From M2408 sp040386975 (GTDB taxonomy: Bacteria > Bacteroidota > Bacteroidia > Flavobacteriales_D > Crocinitomicaceae), in contig JAZKEO010000013.1 in assembly GCA_040386975.1 (NCBI GenBank), positions 1 through 64,000 of the forward strand: a stretch of DNA of 64,000 nt, read 5' to 3'. The notes under the pieces are model-generated. The model made no database searches and was not told the DNA's origin. It saw only the letters and a program-made list of their open reading frames with translations. Below, one piece after another: positions 56,147-64,000 of this stretch. The translations under genes were made by a program, and so were the position numbers. Numbering within the stretch: position 1 is the first letter of the stretch; each line of letters starts with the position of its first letter.

Positions 56147-56173
56147 TTTTAGAGTTTAAAGATAAATAAAAAC

Positions 56174-56260
56174 GTCCCTTTAAAACGGCAATAATTCGTA
56201 TATCTAAGATTTTTTTGGTGATTCTTGAAATCTTACTTGAAAAAGATAAAGCCAAGGGAC
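56174..56260. other. Possible structured element in the 289-bp spacer
   Basis: GTCCCTT (56174-56180) and AAGGGAC (56254-56260) enclose an inner pair AAGATTT/AAATCTT (56206, 56228). Together they could form a branched RNA structure after the 3' end of the gene at 56338-59025. No ORF is present in this spacer. Confidence 0.3.
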
Positions 56261-56337
56261 ACAAATAAAATTACCAAAAACGTCAATAAATTTTGAAGAA
56301 CTACATTTGTTAAGAAAAACAGAAAACTTCTCATATT

Positions 56338-59025
56338 TTAATTTTCAATTATAAGTTTTAATACTTGATTTAGATTATTGCTTGATAAGGAAACAAAATA
56401 TATTCCAGATGTCAGATGTTGAGTGTCAATTTCAGCTTTTGAAGGATTTGATAAATGTGAATTTACATCAACCTTTTCACCTAAATTATTGAATATTTCA
56501 ATTGTATATTCATTTAAGTCCTTTCCAGAAATAGCAACTAAATTTTTTCCTGGGTTTGGACTTAATACAAATAGTTCTTTGGAATTAATTTCAATAGCTC
56601 TAATTCCCACTTCATTTACTTTTCCGTCAAAATCTGTTTGTTTTAAACGGTAATAATTGACGCCTAAAATAGGATTCAGATCTTCTAAATAATAAGCTTG
56701 TGAAATTGTTGTTGTTCCAGCTCCTTTTAAAGTTCCTAGGTTTTCCCAATTTACACCATCAATAGATTTATCTATGGTGAAATAATCATTATCTCTTTCA
56801 GAATTTGTTTCCCAACTTAGATCAACCGTTTCTTGTTTGTTCAATTTTGTATCGAAGAAAATAAGTTCAATAGGTAATGGAGTCCCTGGATTAATTGAGG
56901 CAATTGTTATATATCTAGTTACATTATTTGGAATATGAGTCGTTGAAATATTGCTTACAGTTATTGTTGGATTTGAATATGTAAAAACAAGGCCAGTTCC
57001 ATCCCCATTGTAATAACACTGCGTTCCTCCGTTTCCAAAATTTCCATCATCATCGACTAAAAATCGTAAATGAGCAACATTTACTGAGCCAGGAGCACCA
57101 CAAGCGTTTAATTTCACATCCATGTTGTAATTTTGAGACATATTTGTTCGCGTAACTTTCCATTCTCTTTCCAATCGACTTGTAAGTGCACAACTCGTTA
57201 ACCCTGTTGGAACTTCACTCATCGCGCTTGATGTTGTACAAAGTTTTCTGTTGTCTGAACCTTGAACTACATAAGAAATATCAGATGAAAAAGTTGCAGG
57301 ATTAGCATTGTTTGAAGCAGCTATTGTATTCATATAAATCCTTACTGTATCATCATTTTGATGAGATTGTTTTTGAGTTAATCCTTCAATATCATCTCTT
57401 CCAATTCCAATTATATTTAAATTGTAAGGAGCTGTAGATGTATATATTGTCCCTGTCGACGTGCTTAAATAGTTTTCTGCAAGGGTAATGCCATATTTAA
57501 TTGCCAAATAAGAATGAACTTTTTGTCTTTCAGTAGCTGTAATTTTAGTCGTAAAGCCAATTAATTCTGCCGCAGGACCTCTCCAATCTCTTCCACTTCC
57601 CATAAAACCATTAGAAGAATGGTCTCTTTGCCCTCCAAAAAAACGATTTAATGTTGTACCTCCACCAGCAGAACTTAAAGCTGAAATGATTTGTTTACTT
57701 GTTGTATGAACTTCAGCATTGACCAAGGTTGTGCCATTTCTTTTCCAAGTCCCTGCACCCGCTGATGAACCAAAATCATTTACATCATAAGCAGGGTCAT
57801 TAACTGCAGCATTGGAACCAGAATTATGTCCGTGTAATGTACTTGTTGGAGCCGAGTGAGTGACATCATCTACGCAGGCAGAGTGCGTATTGGCTCTTGT
57901 TAAATCGGTCATATTTCCTGTCCAGAAAAGTGAACGATAATCAAGACCTACAATTCCGTTAAATCCAGATAGTTTTAAAAATTGCCTGTTTGCATCAGCC
58001 CCATTTGCGGTATAAACTCCAGCTGGAGCTGTAAAATCAATATATGGGTTGTAATTGTAAGATGTTGAAGCTGAGTTGATTGCTGGCGTTCCGTTTGCAA
58101 TAATTGGCGTTCCGCCAGATGCTTGATTGATAATTCCACCATCAGCTTTCACCCAAGTTTCTAAACCTGTAAAAATTCCACCAGGTGCTGTACAAATAGT
58201 TAATGTACTTGTGCCAGCGGGATTTGTTGTGCTGATATTTGGACTTGACCCACTGGTGTAATTTACTGCAGAAGCGGTAAATTGAGTAATTAAAGCGTCT
58301 ATTATTGTTCCTACAGTTCCAGAATTATTCAAGTCGTAAACCAACCAAAAGTAATTGATTCCAGCACTTAACACTTGTGAACCATTTATGTTATAGGTCG
58401 AAGTTGATGGTGAAGCATTAGAACCAAATAATGTTGTTGTTGCAAAAGTTGATGATGTTCCAGTATAATAGATATCTACATTACTCAACGCACTAACACC
58501 CGCTGTACCCGAAAAATTTGTTTGTACTTGTGTAACTGTTTTTGCTGAAGTGATTCCCGTTGTTGTGATTTGAAGACAAACGATTTGCTGATTTAAAGCA
58601 CATTTAGCAGTATTTGCTGCTGAAGATTGTATAACAGTTGCTGCTGTGATACTCATTGGAGGTGGACAATTTCCAGTTCCAGAAGTACCTGATCCAGTTT
58701 GAGGATCATGAGAAGAAATGATTGTTGTTCCTCCGCCATCAAGAACCTCAACTCTCATTTCTGTTGGAAAACTACCAGCATTTGTTTCAATAATTTTTAT
58801 GACATCACTTGTTGAAGCATTAAAAGTAAAATTAATTGGTCCGATTCCACTTGTAAATGTTGGTCCAAGATTTGTTAAAATGTCAGTTCCATTGACTTGT
58901 ACTTTGATAATGCCACCATTCCAGCCATCACCATAAGTGTCAGTTAAGCGAACTGTGTGTGAACATTGAGCAAGAGTTATTACAGAATTAATTAAGAAAA
59001 GAAGTAGAAAATAGATTTTTGTCAT
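56338..59025 (-). CDS. Large T9SS type A surface protein (paralogue 2)
   Basis: The 895-residue protein has a signal peptide (about 1-20, ending TLAQ) followed at once by CSHTVRLTDTYGDGWNGG. The same module order as in the gene at 49242-52391 then follows: SGTSGTGNCPPPM, a section with YLAIKYGITL and IGIGRDD, the Fn3-like LPIELIFFDTKLN, and a type A sorting domain with LSPNPGKNLVAISG. It lacks the extra N-terminal 160 residues of paralogue 1. The start at 59025 is chosen for the signal peptide. Its promoter carries the largest repeat array in the window. Confidence 0.87.
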   Translation of the reverse strand: MTKIYFLLLFLINSVITLAQCSHTVRLTDTYGDGWNGGIIKVQVNGTDILTNLGPTFTSGIGPINFTFNASTSDVIKIIETNAGSFPTEMRVEVLDGGGTTIISSHDPQTGSGTSGTGNCPPPMSITAATVIQSSAANTAKCALNQQIVCLQITTTGITSAKTVTQVQTNFSGTAGVSALSNVDIYYTGTSSTFATTTLFGSNASPSTSTYNINGSQVLSAGINYFWLVYDLNNSGTVGTIIDALITQFTASAVNYTSGSSPNISTTNPAGTSTLTICTAPGGIFTGLETWVKADGGIINQASGGTPIIANGTPAINSASTSYNYNPYIDFTAPAGVYTANGADANRQFLKLSGFNGIVGLDYRSLFWTGNMTDLTRANTHSACVDDVTHSAPTSTLHGHNSGSNAAVNDPAYDVNDFGSSAGAGTWKRNGTTLVNAEVHTTSKQIISALSSAGGGTTLNRFFGGQRDHSSNGFMGSGRDWRGPAAELIGFTTKITATERQKVHSYLAIKYGITLAENYLSTSTGTIYTSTAPYNLNIIGIGRDDIEGLTQKQSHQNDDTVRIYMNTIAASNNANPATFSSDISYVVQGSDNRKLCTTSSAMSEVPTGLTSCALTSRLEREWKVTRTNMSQNYNMDVKLNACGAPGSVNVAHLRFLVDDDGNFGNGGTQCYYNGDGTGLVFTYSNPTITVSNISTTHIPNNVTRYITIASINPGTPLPIELIFFDTKLNKQETVDLSWETNSERDNDYFTIDKSIDGVNWENLGTLKGAGTTTISQAYYLEDLNPILGVNYYRLKQTDFDGKVNEVGIRAIEINSKELFVLSPNPGKNLVAISGKDLNEYTIEIFNNLGEKVDVNSHLSNPSKAEIDTQHLTSGIYFVSLSSNNLNQVLKLIIEN

Positions 59026-59049
59026 GATGTTTTTAATTTTGAAGTAATG

Positions 59050-59057
59050 CAAAACTA
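59050..59057 (-). promoter_or_regulatory. -7 box (TAGTTTTG) of paralogue 2
   Basis: TAGTTTTG on the minus strand matches TAnnTTTG, 25 bases before the ATG at 59025. The first TGTTAATTT repeat begins 33 bases upstream at 59090. Confidence 0.6.
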
Positions 59058-59089
59058 AATCACAACTAAGCTAAATCGATTTTATTCGG

Positions 59090-59147
59090 TGTTAATTTGT
59101 GTTATCTGAATGTTAATTTAACTAAAAATAATGTTAATTTAGTTAAA
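59090..59147. promoter_or_regulatory. TGTTAATTT array, three copies at 21-bp period
   Basis: TGTTAATTT starts at 59090, 59111 and 59132, exactly 21 bp apart. Related half-sites (GTTATC at 59101, GTTAAA at 59142) fall between, giving a half-site about every 10-11 bp on one face of the helix. The array lies directly upstream of a promoter, a position suited to an activator. The last two blocks extend to ATGTTAATTTARYTAAA. Confidence 0.75.
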
Positions 59148-59203
59148 TTATATTATTGATAAACAAACTATTAAACATTAAGTACTGTTAATTAATTTAA
59201 AAA

Positions 59204-60934
59204 TTAACTTTCTGTTAAGGAAATAAGGTATTCATTCAGGTTTTGCTCATTCTCCAAACCAATTTTAGTCTTAATTTTGGTTTTGTAAACCCGAATGGTT
59301 CCTGAAGTCATGTTGCAAAGTGAGGCTATTTCCTTTGAATTCAAATTCATTCGAAAATAAGTGCAAAAACTACGTTCTTGTTCGCTAAGAATTGGATGTT
59401 TTTCTTTGAGTAAATTTATGAATTTTGAGTTCTCAGCATCTGATTCTTGACTATTAATTATGTTTTTATTATCAATTTGAAGCAAATTATTTACACTGTG
59501 CTGTAAATCTCGAAGAACACTTTCTATTTCTACATTTCTTTTGCGCTTGATTTCTTTTATTTTTTCTAAAAAGGCTTTTTCTGTTTCCTTTTTGAGATTT
59601 AGATTTAAGGCAAGACTTGTAATTTTTTCTTGTTTTAATTTAATCTCATTCTCTAGAATGATGCGTTTCTTTTCTTCTAAAAGTTGATTCTGCTCTGAAA
59701 TGACAATATTTCTTTTTTCTCTTCTAGATTTTTCAATGAAGACGATAACAAAAATGAGACAAATTAAAAGAAATAATACTATAAGAAAAATATTTGTATT
59801 TTGTTTACCTTTAATTGTTGAGTTTAATAACTTGTTGTTTGATTCAAATTGTGTTTTTAGATGATTTATTTGTTGCGAATACAAGGAATTATTAAGTGTG
59901 TTTAAACTATTAACAACCGAGTCGGAAATATAACTGTTATTAGTAATTAACTTATCAGCATAAATTTTAAAATTTTTGTAATCATTAATGTCTGAATAAT
60001 AATTGTATAATATTTTTGTAAAACGGTTTGATTCTGTTCTGTTTTTTAAAGAGGATTCTGCAAATAAAATAGTCTTTATTATTTCGGTTTTTTTAGCTTC
60101 ATTTTTTTTAATGTTATAGATCCTAAGTAAGCCTTCGAGTGGATTATTCGCTTCCTTTAAGCTAATGTTGTGAGTTTTGTAAAATTCAATTTCCTTTTCT
60201 AAAAGTTGTGTTGCTAAGTTGTATTTTTTTTGATTAAAATAATTGGAACCGAGGTTTCCTTCTACGATTATTTTAAAATGAAGGACTTTAAAATTTCTAT
60301 TTTTAATATTTTTAATATTTTCAAGCGACTTTTTAATATATAAATTTGATTCCTCCAGCTCATTCAAATTCATTTTACACAAACTGATGTTATTTAACAT
60401 AGAAGCTCTAAATAAATAATCTTCCTTATATACGGCTTTTATAGCTTTAAAATAAGCTTGTGTCGCTTTTTCGTAATTTTTTAATTTATAGTTAATTGCT
60501 CCTTCAAGTGAATAATTCAAATACAATAGGGTATGAATTTTATATTTGATGCAATTTTTGAGCGATTCGTTTGAATATCTTAAGGCTAAACTATTCGAGC
60601 CCAATACAGATAATGCAGATGATAAGTGGTAGTTAGCATAAGTATAAATCAAATAATCTTCCTTTTTAGCATGCTCAATTACCCATAATAATTTTAAAAT
60701 TCGTGTGTTGTCATCACCATTATTGCCAAATATAAATGCTTCAATATAGTTGGCTTGTAGTAAATGTTTTGAATCTTCAGTGTCTTTATAGAGCCTTATT
60801 TCTTCGTCATAAGCATTTTTAAATAAAGTTTTGTCATATTGACTATTTACCAATGCATCAATTTCCAAAAGATCTTTAGCAGAAACAATTTGAAAATTGA
60901 AAATTAAAATTAATATGAAACTTAATTTTTTCAC
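59204..60934 (-). CDS. Membrane-anchored TPR / LuxR-HTH regulator (copy 2)
   Basis: The 576-residue protein has a signal peptide (about 1-19), TPR-like helices (20-360), a membrane helix (about 380-400), a coiled coil and a LuxR-type HTH (LSEQERSFCTYFRMNLNSKEIASLCNMTSGTIRVYKTKI). It has the same layout as the genes at 45943-47658 and 62756-64000 and is closer to the latter (both have the RVYK recognition-helix stretch). A TAAGTTTG box lies 18 bases before the start. It sits between two secreted-protein genes whose promoters carry the GTTAA-type repeats. Confidence 0.85.
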   Translation of the reverse strand: MKKLSFILILIFNFQIVSAKDLLEIDALVNSQYDKTLFKNAYDEEIRLYKDTEDSKHLLQANYIEAFIFGNNGDDNTRILKLLWVIEHAKKEDYLIYTYANYHLSSALSVLGSNSLALRYSNESLKNCIKYKIHTLLYLNYSLEGAINYKLKNYEKATQAYFKAIKAVYKEDYLFRASMLNNISLCKMNLNELEESNLYIKKSLENIKNIKNRNFKVLHFKIIVEGNLGSNYFNQKKYNLATQLLEKEIEFYKTHNISLKEANNPLEGLLRIYNIKKNEAKKTEIIKTILFAESSLKNRTESNRFTKILYNYYSDINDYKNFKIYADKLITNNSYISDSVVNSLNTLNNSLYSQQINHLKTQFESNNKLLNSTIKGKQNTNIFLIVLFLLICLIFVIVFIEKSRREKRNIVISEQNQLLEEKKRIILENEIKLKQEKITSLALNLNLKKETEKAFLEKIKEIKRKRNVEIESVLRDLQHSVNNLLQIDNKNIINSQESDAENSKFINLLKEKHPILSEQERSFCTYFRMNLNSKEIASLCNMTSGTIRVYKTKIKTKIGLENEQNLNEYLISLTES

Positions 60935-60951
60935 CCAAGGTCAATTTGAAA

Positions 60952-60959
60952 CAAACTTA
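60952..60959 (-). promoter_or_regulatory. -7 box (TAAGTTTG) of regulator copy 2
   Basis: TAAGTTTG on the minus strand matches TAnnTTTG, 17 bases before the ATG at 60934. No GTTAA-type direct repeat is found upstream of it, unlike the secreted-protein genes. Confidence 0.5.
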
Positions 60960-61079
60960 CATATTTTTTTTGAATTCGATTTAGTAAAAAAGCTAGCCTG
61001 TAACATGAGCCTTTTTCTAAGCTAAAACTAACTAAACTTCAAGGTTTTCATAATAGCAAGATGAATACAGCTTAAAATT

Positions 61080-61115
61080 AAAAAACGGGAATGAATTAAA
61101 TCACTCCCGTTTTTT
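61080..61115. terminator. Terminator downstream of paralogue 3
   Basis: AAAAAACGGGA-A-TGA, loop ATTAAA, TCA-C-TCCCGTTTTTT is a strong stem with one mismatch and a T-run on one side and an A-run on the other. It lies between the gene at 61229 and regulator copy 2. Confidence 0.88.
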
Positions 61116-61228
61116 GGACATTTACTTACCTAACTACTCTAAAACTACAATTTTAAAACTCACTTTATTTAAATTACCAACCGTAAATGTCTTATATTTT
61201 ATCACATGGTACTTGATAAAATGCTTTA

Positions 61229-62605
61229 TTATTGAATAGTTAACTTTAAAATTTGATTCGAATGTGAGTTTCTTAAAGAGACATAATAAACACCAGCAGC
61301 CAAATTGCTTGTATTCATCTCTAATTGTAAATCATTTACCACATCTAATTTAACATGTAGGCTTTCACCCAAATTATTGAAAACTTCAACTTTATATTCA
61401 TTTAAGTCTTTTCCATTAAGAAAAATTAAATCTTTTCCTGGGTTTGGACTCAACATAAACAAACCATCTGTTTTTACTTCAACAGTTTTTATGATTCCTT
61501 CTGTTTTTTCACCATCAAAATCAGTTTGTCTAAGTCTGTAATAATTTATTCCAAAAGATGGGTGTTCGTCAGTCACATTATAATTTTTAAGTTCTGTTGT
61601 TGTACCTGAACCATCAACGGTTTTAAGAAAACTCCAATTAACACCATCTGTAGATTTATCGACTGTGAAATAATCATTATCTCTCTCAGAAATTGTTTCC
61701 CAAGTTAAATCTACCGTTTTTTGAGTATTTAGATTGGCTGAAAAGTCAATTAATTCCATTGGTAATGGAATGATACATGGTCCGTTGGCTGATATAGGAC
61801 AAGTCGCCATGTCATTAAGCCAACCTTGATTACCGGCGTTTGCTGTAGTAAAGGTGACATTTCCAGCCGCCGCAGTTCCGTCGTACAAGCCATTAATGTT
61901 TGCTACAACCACTGTACTTCCAGTAATGGCAAAGCCAACACCCCCAATAGTGCTTGGCATATTGGTAAGTGTACACGATGATAACTGTACTCCGGTGGGA
62001 CTATAACCGATTAAGGCTTGATAGTTGGCTCCACCGCTTGGGTTCTCTGTGTTAATCACATAAAAATTGCAATTGACATCTGCAACTATGTCGTATGCAC
62101 CACCCGGACCCGCACCATGATCCCAGCCAGCTAAGGTAGTTACCAGAGTCGCATTTCCGCTTCCAGTGTATCGATAAACTTGGCCTGTAGTGGCATTAAA
62201 AGTATACATACATCCCGGTCCTTGTGCAAGATTATTGGCGCCATTGGGAGTTGTATGTCCTGTACTTACCCATGCGCTACCATTCCAATACATAATTATG
62301 TCAGTAGTGAGAATAGTAGTATACCAAGTAGGCGATAGTCCTCCATTTAAATTAGGTCCATAAGATAAACCACCGGAACCAGCCGGAAGAGAAACACCTG
62401 TGGAACTCGGGTTAGTTGTAGCGTTATATGCTATGGCAGGGTTATAAATTCCAATGACACTAGAGCTTGAAGGGGTACCAGCCGTATAAATTGCACTACT
62501 CGGACATTGAGAGAAACATGTTTGATTTGATAGTAATACCAAAAAGAAAATTAAAAGCGAACCTCCTTTAGTATGCGTGAATAGCGATGTAATTAAATTT
62601 TTCAT
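61229..62605 (-). CDS. T9SS type A surface protein (paralogue 3)
   Basis: The 458-residue protein has a signal peptide ending LLSNQTCFSQ, nearly the same end as in paralogue 1. The N-terminal region (about 40-280) is distinct from the other two, with repeated Gly/Ser/Thr-rich strands of a propeller-like kind. Fn3-like LPMELIDFSANLNTQKTVDLTWET and a type A sorting domain with LSPNPGKDLIFLNG follow. The C-terminal 170 residues are shared with paralogues 1 and 2, so the cargo part differs while the export part is conserved. Start at 62605 is chosen for the signal peptide. Confidence 0.85.
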   Translation of the reverse strand: MKNLITSLFTHTKGGSLLIFFLVLLSNQTCFSQCPSSAIYTAGTPSSSSVIGIYNPAIAYNATTNPSSTGVSLPAGSGGLSYGPNLNGGLSPTWYTTILTTDIIMYWNGSAWVSTGHTTPNGANNLAQGPGCMYTFNATTGQVYRYTGSGNATLVTTLAGWDHGAGPGGAYDIVADVNCNFYVINTENPSGGANYQALIGYSPTGVQLSSCTLTNMPSTIGGVGFAITGSTVVVANINGLYDGTAAAGNVTFTTANAGNQGWLNDMATCPISANGPCIIPLPMELIDFSANLNTQKTVDLTWETISERDNDYFTVDKSTDGVNWSFLKTVDGSGTTTELKNYNVTDEHPSFGINYYRLRQTDFDGEKTEGIIKTVEVKTDGLFMLSPNPGKDLIFLNGKDLNEYKVEVFNNLGESLHVKLDVVNDLQLEMNTSNLAAGVYYVSLRNSHSNQILKLTIQ

Positions 62606-62629
62606 TTTATAAATCGTTTTAGTACTTTG

Positions 62630-62637
62630 CAAAGTAA
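62630..62637 (-). promoter_or_regulatory. -7-like box (TTACTTTG) of paralogue 3
   Basis: TTACTTTG on the minus strand matches TAnnTTTG at all but the second base, 25 bases before the ATG at 62605. It lies within the palindrome TACTTTGCAAAGTA. The first GTTA-type half-site begins 33 bases upstream. Confidence 0.45.
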
Positions 62638-62669
62638 CGACAGTCTAAAATGTTAAATAGAATTTTAAG

Positions 62670-62687
62670 TGTTATATTGAGTTAGGT
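62670..62687. promoter_or_regulatory. GTTATA/GTTAGG direct repeat
   Basis: TGTTATATTG and AGTTAGG are half-sites 10 bp apart, beginning 33 bases upstream of the -7-like box. Further half-sites GTTAAA (62652) and GTTAGG (62712) flank them. Position and spacing match the sites at 52484, 54149 and 59090, although the bases are less conserved. Confidence 0.45.
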
Positions 62688-62755
62688 ATTGCGTTTTTAA
62701 AGCTTAAAAATGTTAGGTTTAAATTTTATTAAACTGATAAACAATGATTTAAGGT

Positions 62756-64000
62756 TTAATATCCGTTAGGTTCATTTATTTGCTTTAAATAGCTTGTCAA
62801 ATCAATTTCGTTATCCTTGATTAACTTATTTTTAATGTTATTTTTATAAACCCTTACTGCTCCAGGACTTTGATTTGTTAAGGAACTTATTTCTTTTGTA
62901 CTTAAGTTTAATAATAAATACATACAAAATTGCACTTCCTTGTCACTAAGCTCTGGATGTTTATGTTTTAAAGTTTCTTTTTTATCTTGATTAATTTCAT
63001 CCACTTCTTGTCCATATTGAAAACCTTGGTCAATTTGAAGTAAATTCATCATTTTTACTTGTAATTCAGAAATGACAGCTTCAATGTTATTGTTTTTATT
63101 CCGCTTTAATTCCTTAATTTTTTTCAAAAAGGCAGTTTCCGTTTCTTGCTTGAGTTTGATGTGTGAAGCTAAGCGAGATACTAATTCTTGTTTTTCTTTT
63201 ATTTCTTTTTCAACCAATTGCGCTTTATATTCATTTTTTTGAATTTCAGTTGAGGCGATTACATTTTTACTTTCGAGTAGTCTTCTTTTTACTCTTGAAA
63301 AATAGATAAGTGCAATAATTACAATGAATAATAGACCTATAAAAACAAAAAATAATTGATTACTTTTTTTGTAATTTAGTTCTTGTAAATCTTGTTTTGA
63401 TTTTAAGAATTTAATTTTTTGTGACTGAAGCTTAGAATTAAAACCTTGTAAATTACTGATTATTTTTGAATTTTCTAATTGATAAATATTATATGCTTCT
63501 TGTAAATATTTTTTTTCCAAGGCTGTATCTTTTATTGAAGCATAAGATTTACTTAAAAGATTATAGAATAGGTATTTATTAGTTTTTACTTTTTTTACAA
63601 TTGTTTTGATTTCCTGAAGGGTATTTTTAATTTCTTCTTGATTTTTATTTTTTATTGCGATATTAATTAATGCAAATAAATATGGGTAAGAGCCAGAATC
63701 ATATTCACCAGCTTTTTCATACGCAAGTCTGGCTTTAAGACCTGATTTTTTAGCTTCATCAAAATGCTTCGTTTGATAATAAATATAAGCCAAAAGTGAT
63801 ACAGATGAGGCGTAAGTAATTAATAAATCGGGATATTTTTCGAAGTTGGTAATTTTATCCATGTAGGCACATGATAATTTTTGATGATCTAGGGACTTTT
63901 CGATTTTGCCTAAATAATATAAGTTAAGAGTTATATTATGTTCAATTGAGGATTTTGTAGAATAATCCTCCTTATCAGTATATACTAAAGCTTTTTCAAG
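62756..64000 (-). CDS. Membrane-anchored TPR / LuxR-HTH regulator (copy 3), 5' cut by window
   Basis: The reading frame stays open from 62756 to the right edge at 64000, giving at least 414 residues; the start lies beyond the window. The internal Met at 63862 is not a likely start because TPR-like sequence (LNLYYLGKIEKSLDHQKLSCAY) continues upstream of it. The visible order is TPR repeats, a membrane helix (LFFVFIGLLFIVIIALIYF), a coiled coil and a LuxR HTH (LSDKEVQFCMYLLLNLSTKEISSLTNQSPGAVRVYK). It matches the other two regulators of the block. Confidence 0.85.
   Translation of the reverse strand, partial: LEKALVYTDKEDYSTKSSIEHNITLNLYYLGKIEKSLDHQKLSCAYMDKITNFEKYPDLLITYASSVSLLAYIYYQTKHFDEAKKSGLKARLAYEKAGEYDSGSYPYLFALINIAIKNKNQEEIKNTLQEIKTIVKKVKTNKYLFYNLLSKSYASIKDTALEKKYLQEAYNIYQLENSKIISNLQGFNSKLQSQKIKFLKSKQDLQELNYKKSNQLFFVFIGLLFIVIIALIYFSRVKRRLLESKNVIASTEIQKNEYKAQLVEKEIKEKQELVSRLASHIKLKQETETAFLKKIKELKRNKNNNIEAVISELQVKMMNLLQIDQGFQYGQEVDEINQDKKETLKHKHPELSDKEVQFCMYLLLNLSTKEISSLTNQSPGAVRVYKNNIKNKLIKDNEIDLTSYLKQINEPNGY

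Noticed and set aside
63860..63862. Start of regulator copy 3 at the internal ATG
   Set aside because: The frame stays open to the window edge and upstream residues continue the TPR pattern, so the gene is cut by the edge.
1..64000. tRNA or rRNA genes
   Set aside because: I saw no tRNA T-arm/acceptor pattern or rRNA sequence in the intergenic spaces.

Overview
This is AT-rich DNA from a member of the Bacteroidota, most likely a gliding, type IX secretion (T9SS) flavobacterium-like organism. The pointers are GldH, a PorP/SprF family protein, several proteins with T9SS type A sorting domains or gliding-motility-associated (type B) C-termini, GLPGLI and Omp28 proteins, and promoters of the TAnnTTTG type rather than E. 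coli-like boxes. The window is a scaffold with two 10-N gaps (9187-9196 and 54773-54782), each lying inside a gene. I found no tRNA, rRNA, CRISPR array, insertion sequence or intact prophage.

Layout. 0-8.7 kb: a WG-repeat secreted protein, tyrosine breakdown (HPPD and homogentisate dioxygenase), an SDR threonine dehydrogenase, a MORN-type protein, leucyl aminopeptidase and PdxA. 8.9-12.4 kb: a TPR sensor kinase with its NarL-type regulator (broken by a gap) and an envelope protein. 12.5-23.8 kb: an ALDH7-type dehydrogenase, a 2279-residue PKD surface protein translationally coupled to a PorP/SprF protein, then two small accessory genes. 23.8-28.8 kb: an outer-membrane operon (TonB-receptor-like barrel, GLPGLI protein, OmpA protein). 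29-33.2 kb: a BRO-N protein, kdsB-crcB and ricT-gldH. 33.4-36.9 kb: an envelope operon with thiol motifs (TlpA, DUF6029-like, Omp28, small CxxC membrane protein). 38-44.4 kb: a sigma-54 phosphorelay (hybrid kinase with Hpt, a lone receiver, an NtrC-type activator) bracketed by two DUF4382-type lipoproteins and a small barrel protein. 44.6-45.8 kb: alanine dehydrogenase.

45.9-64 kb is the accessory highlight. All genes run on the minus strand. Three membrane-anchored TPR/coiled-coil/LuxR-HTH regulators are interleaved with secreted T9SS cargo: a PNGase F-like glycosidase, three proteins sharing a C-terminal module, and two PKD proteins. Four cargo genes share an upstream layout: a TAnnTTTG-like box, then 32-33 nt further upstream a direct repeat of GTTAAC-like half-sites spaced 10-11 bp apart. 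One promoter carries three such blocks at an exact 21-bp period. I infer a local regulon in which the membrane-anchored regulators control the neighbouring surface proteins; this is the best candidate here for an undescribed system.

Functions rest on motifs and family knowledge; no searches were run.
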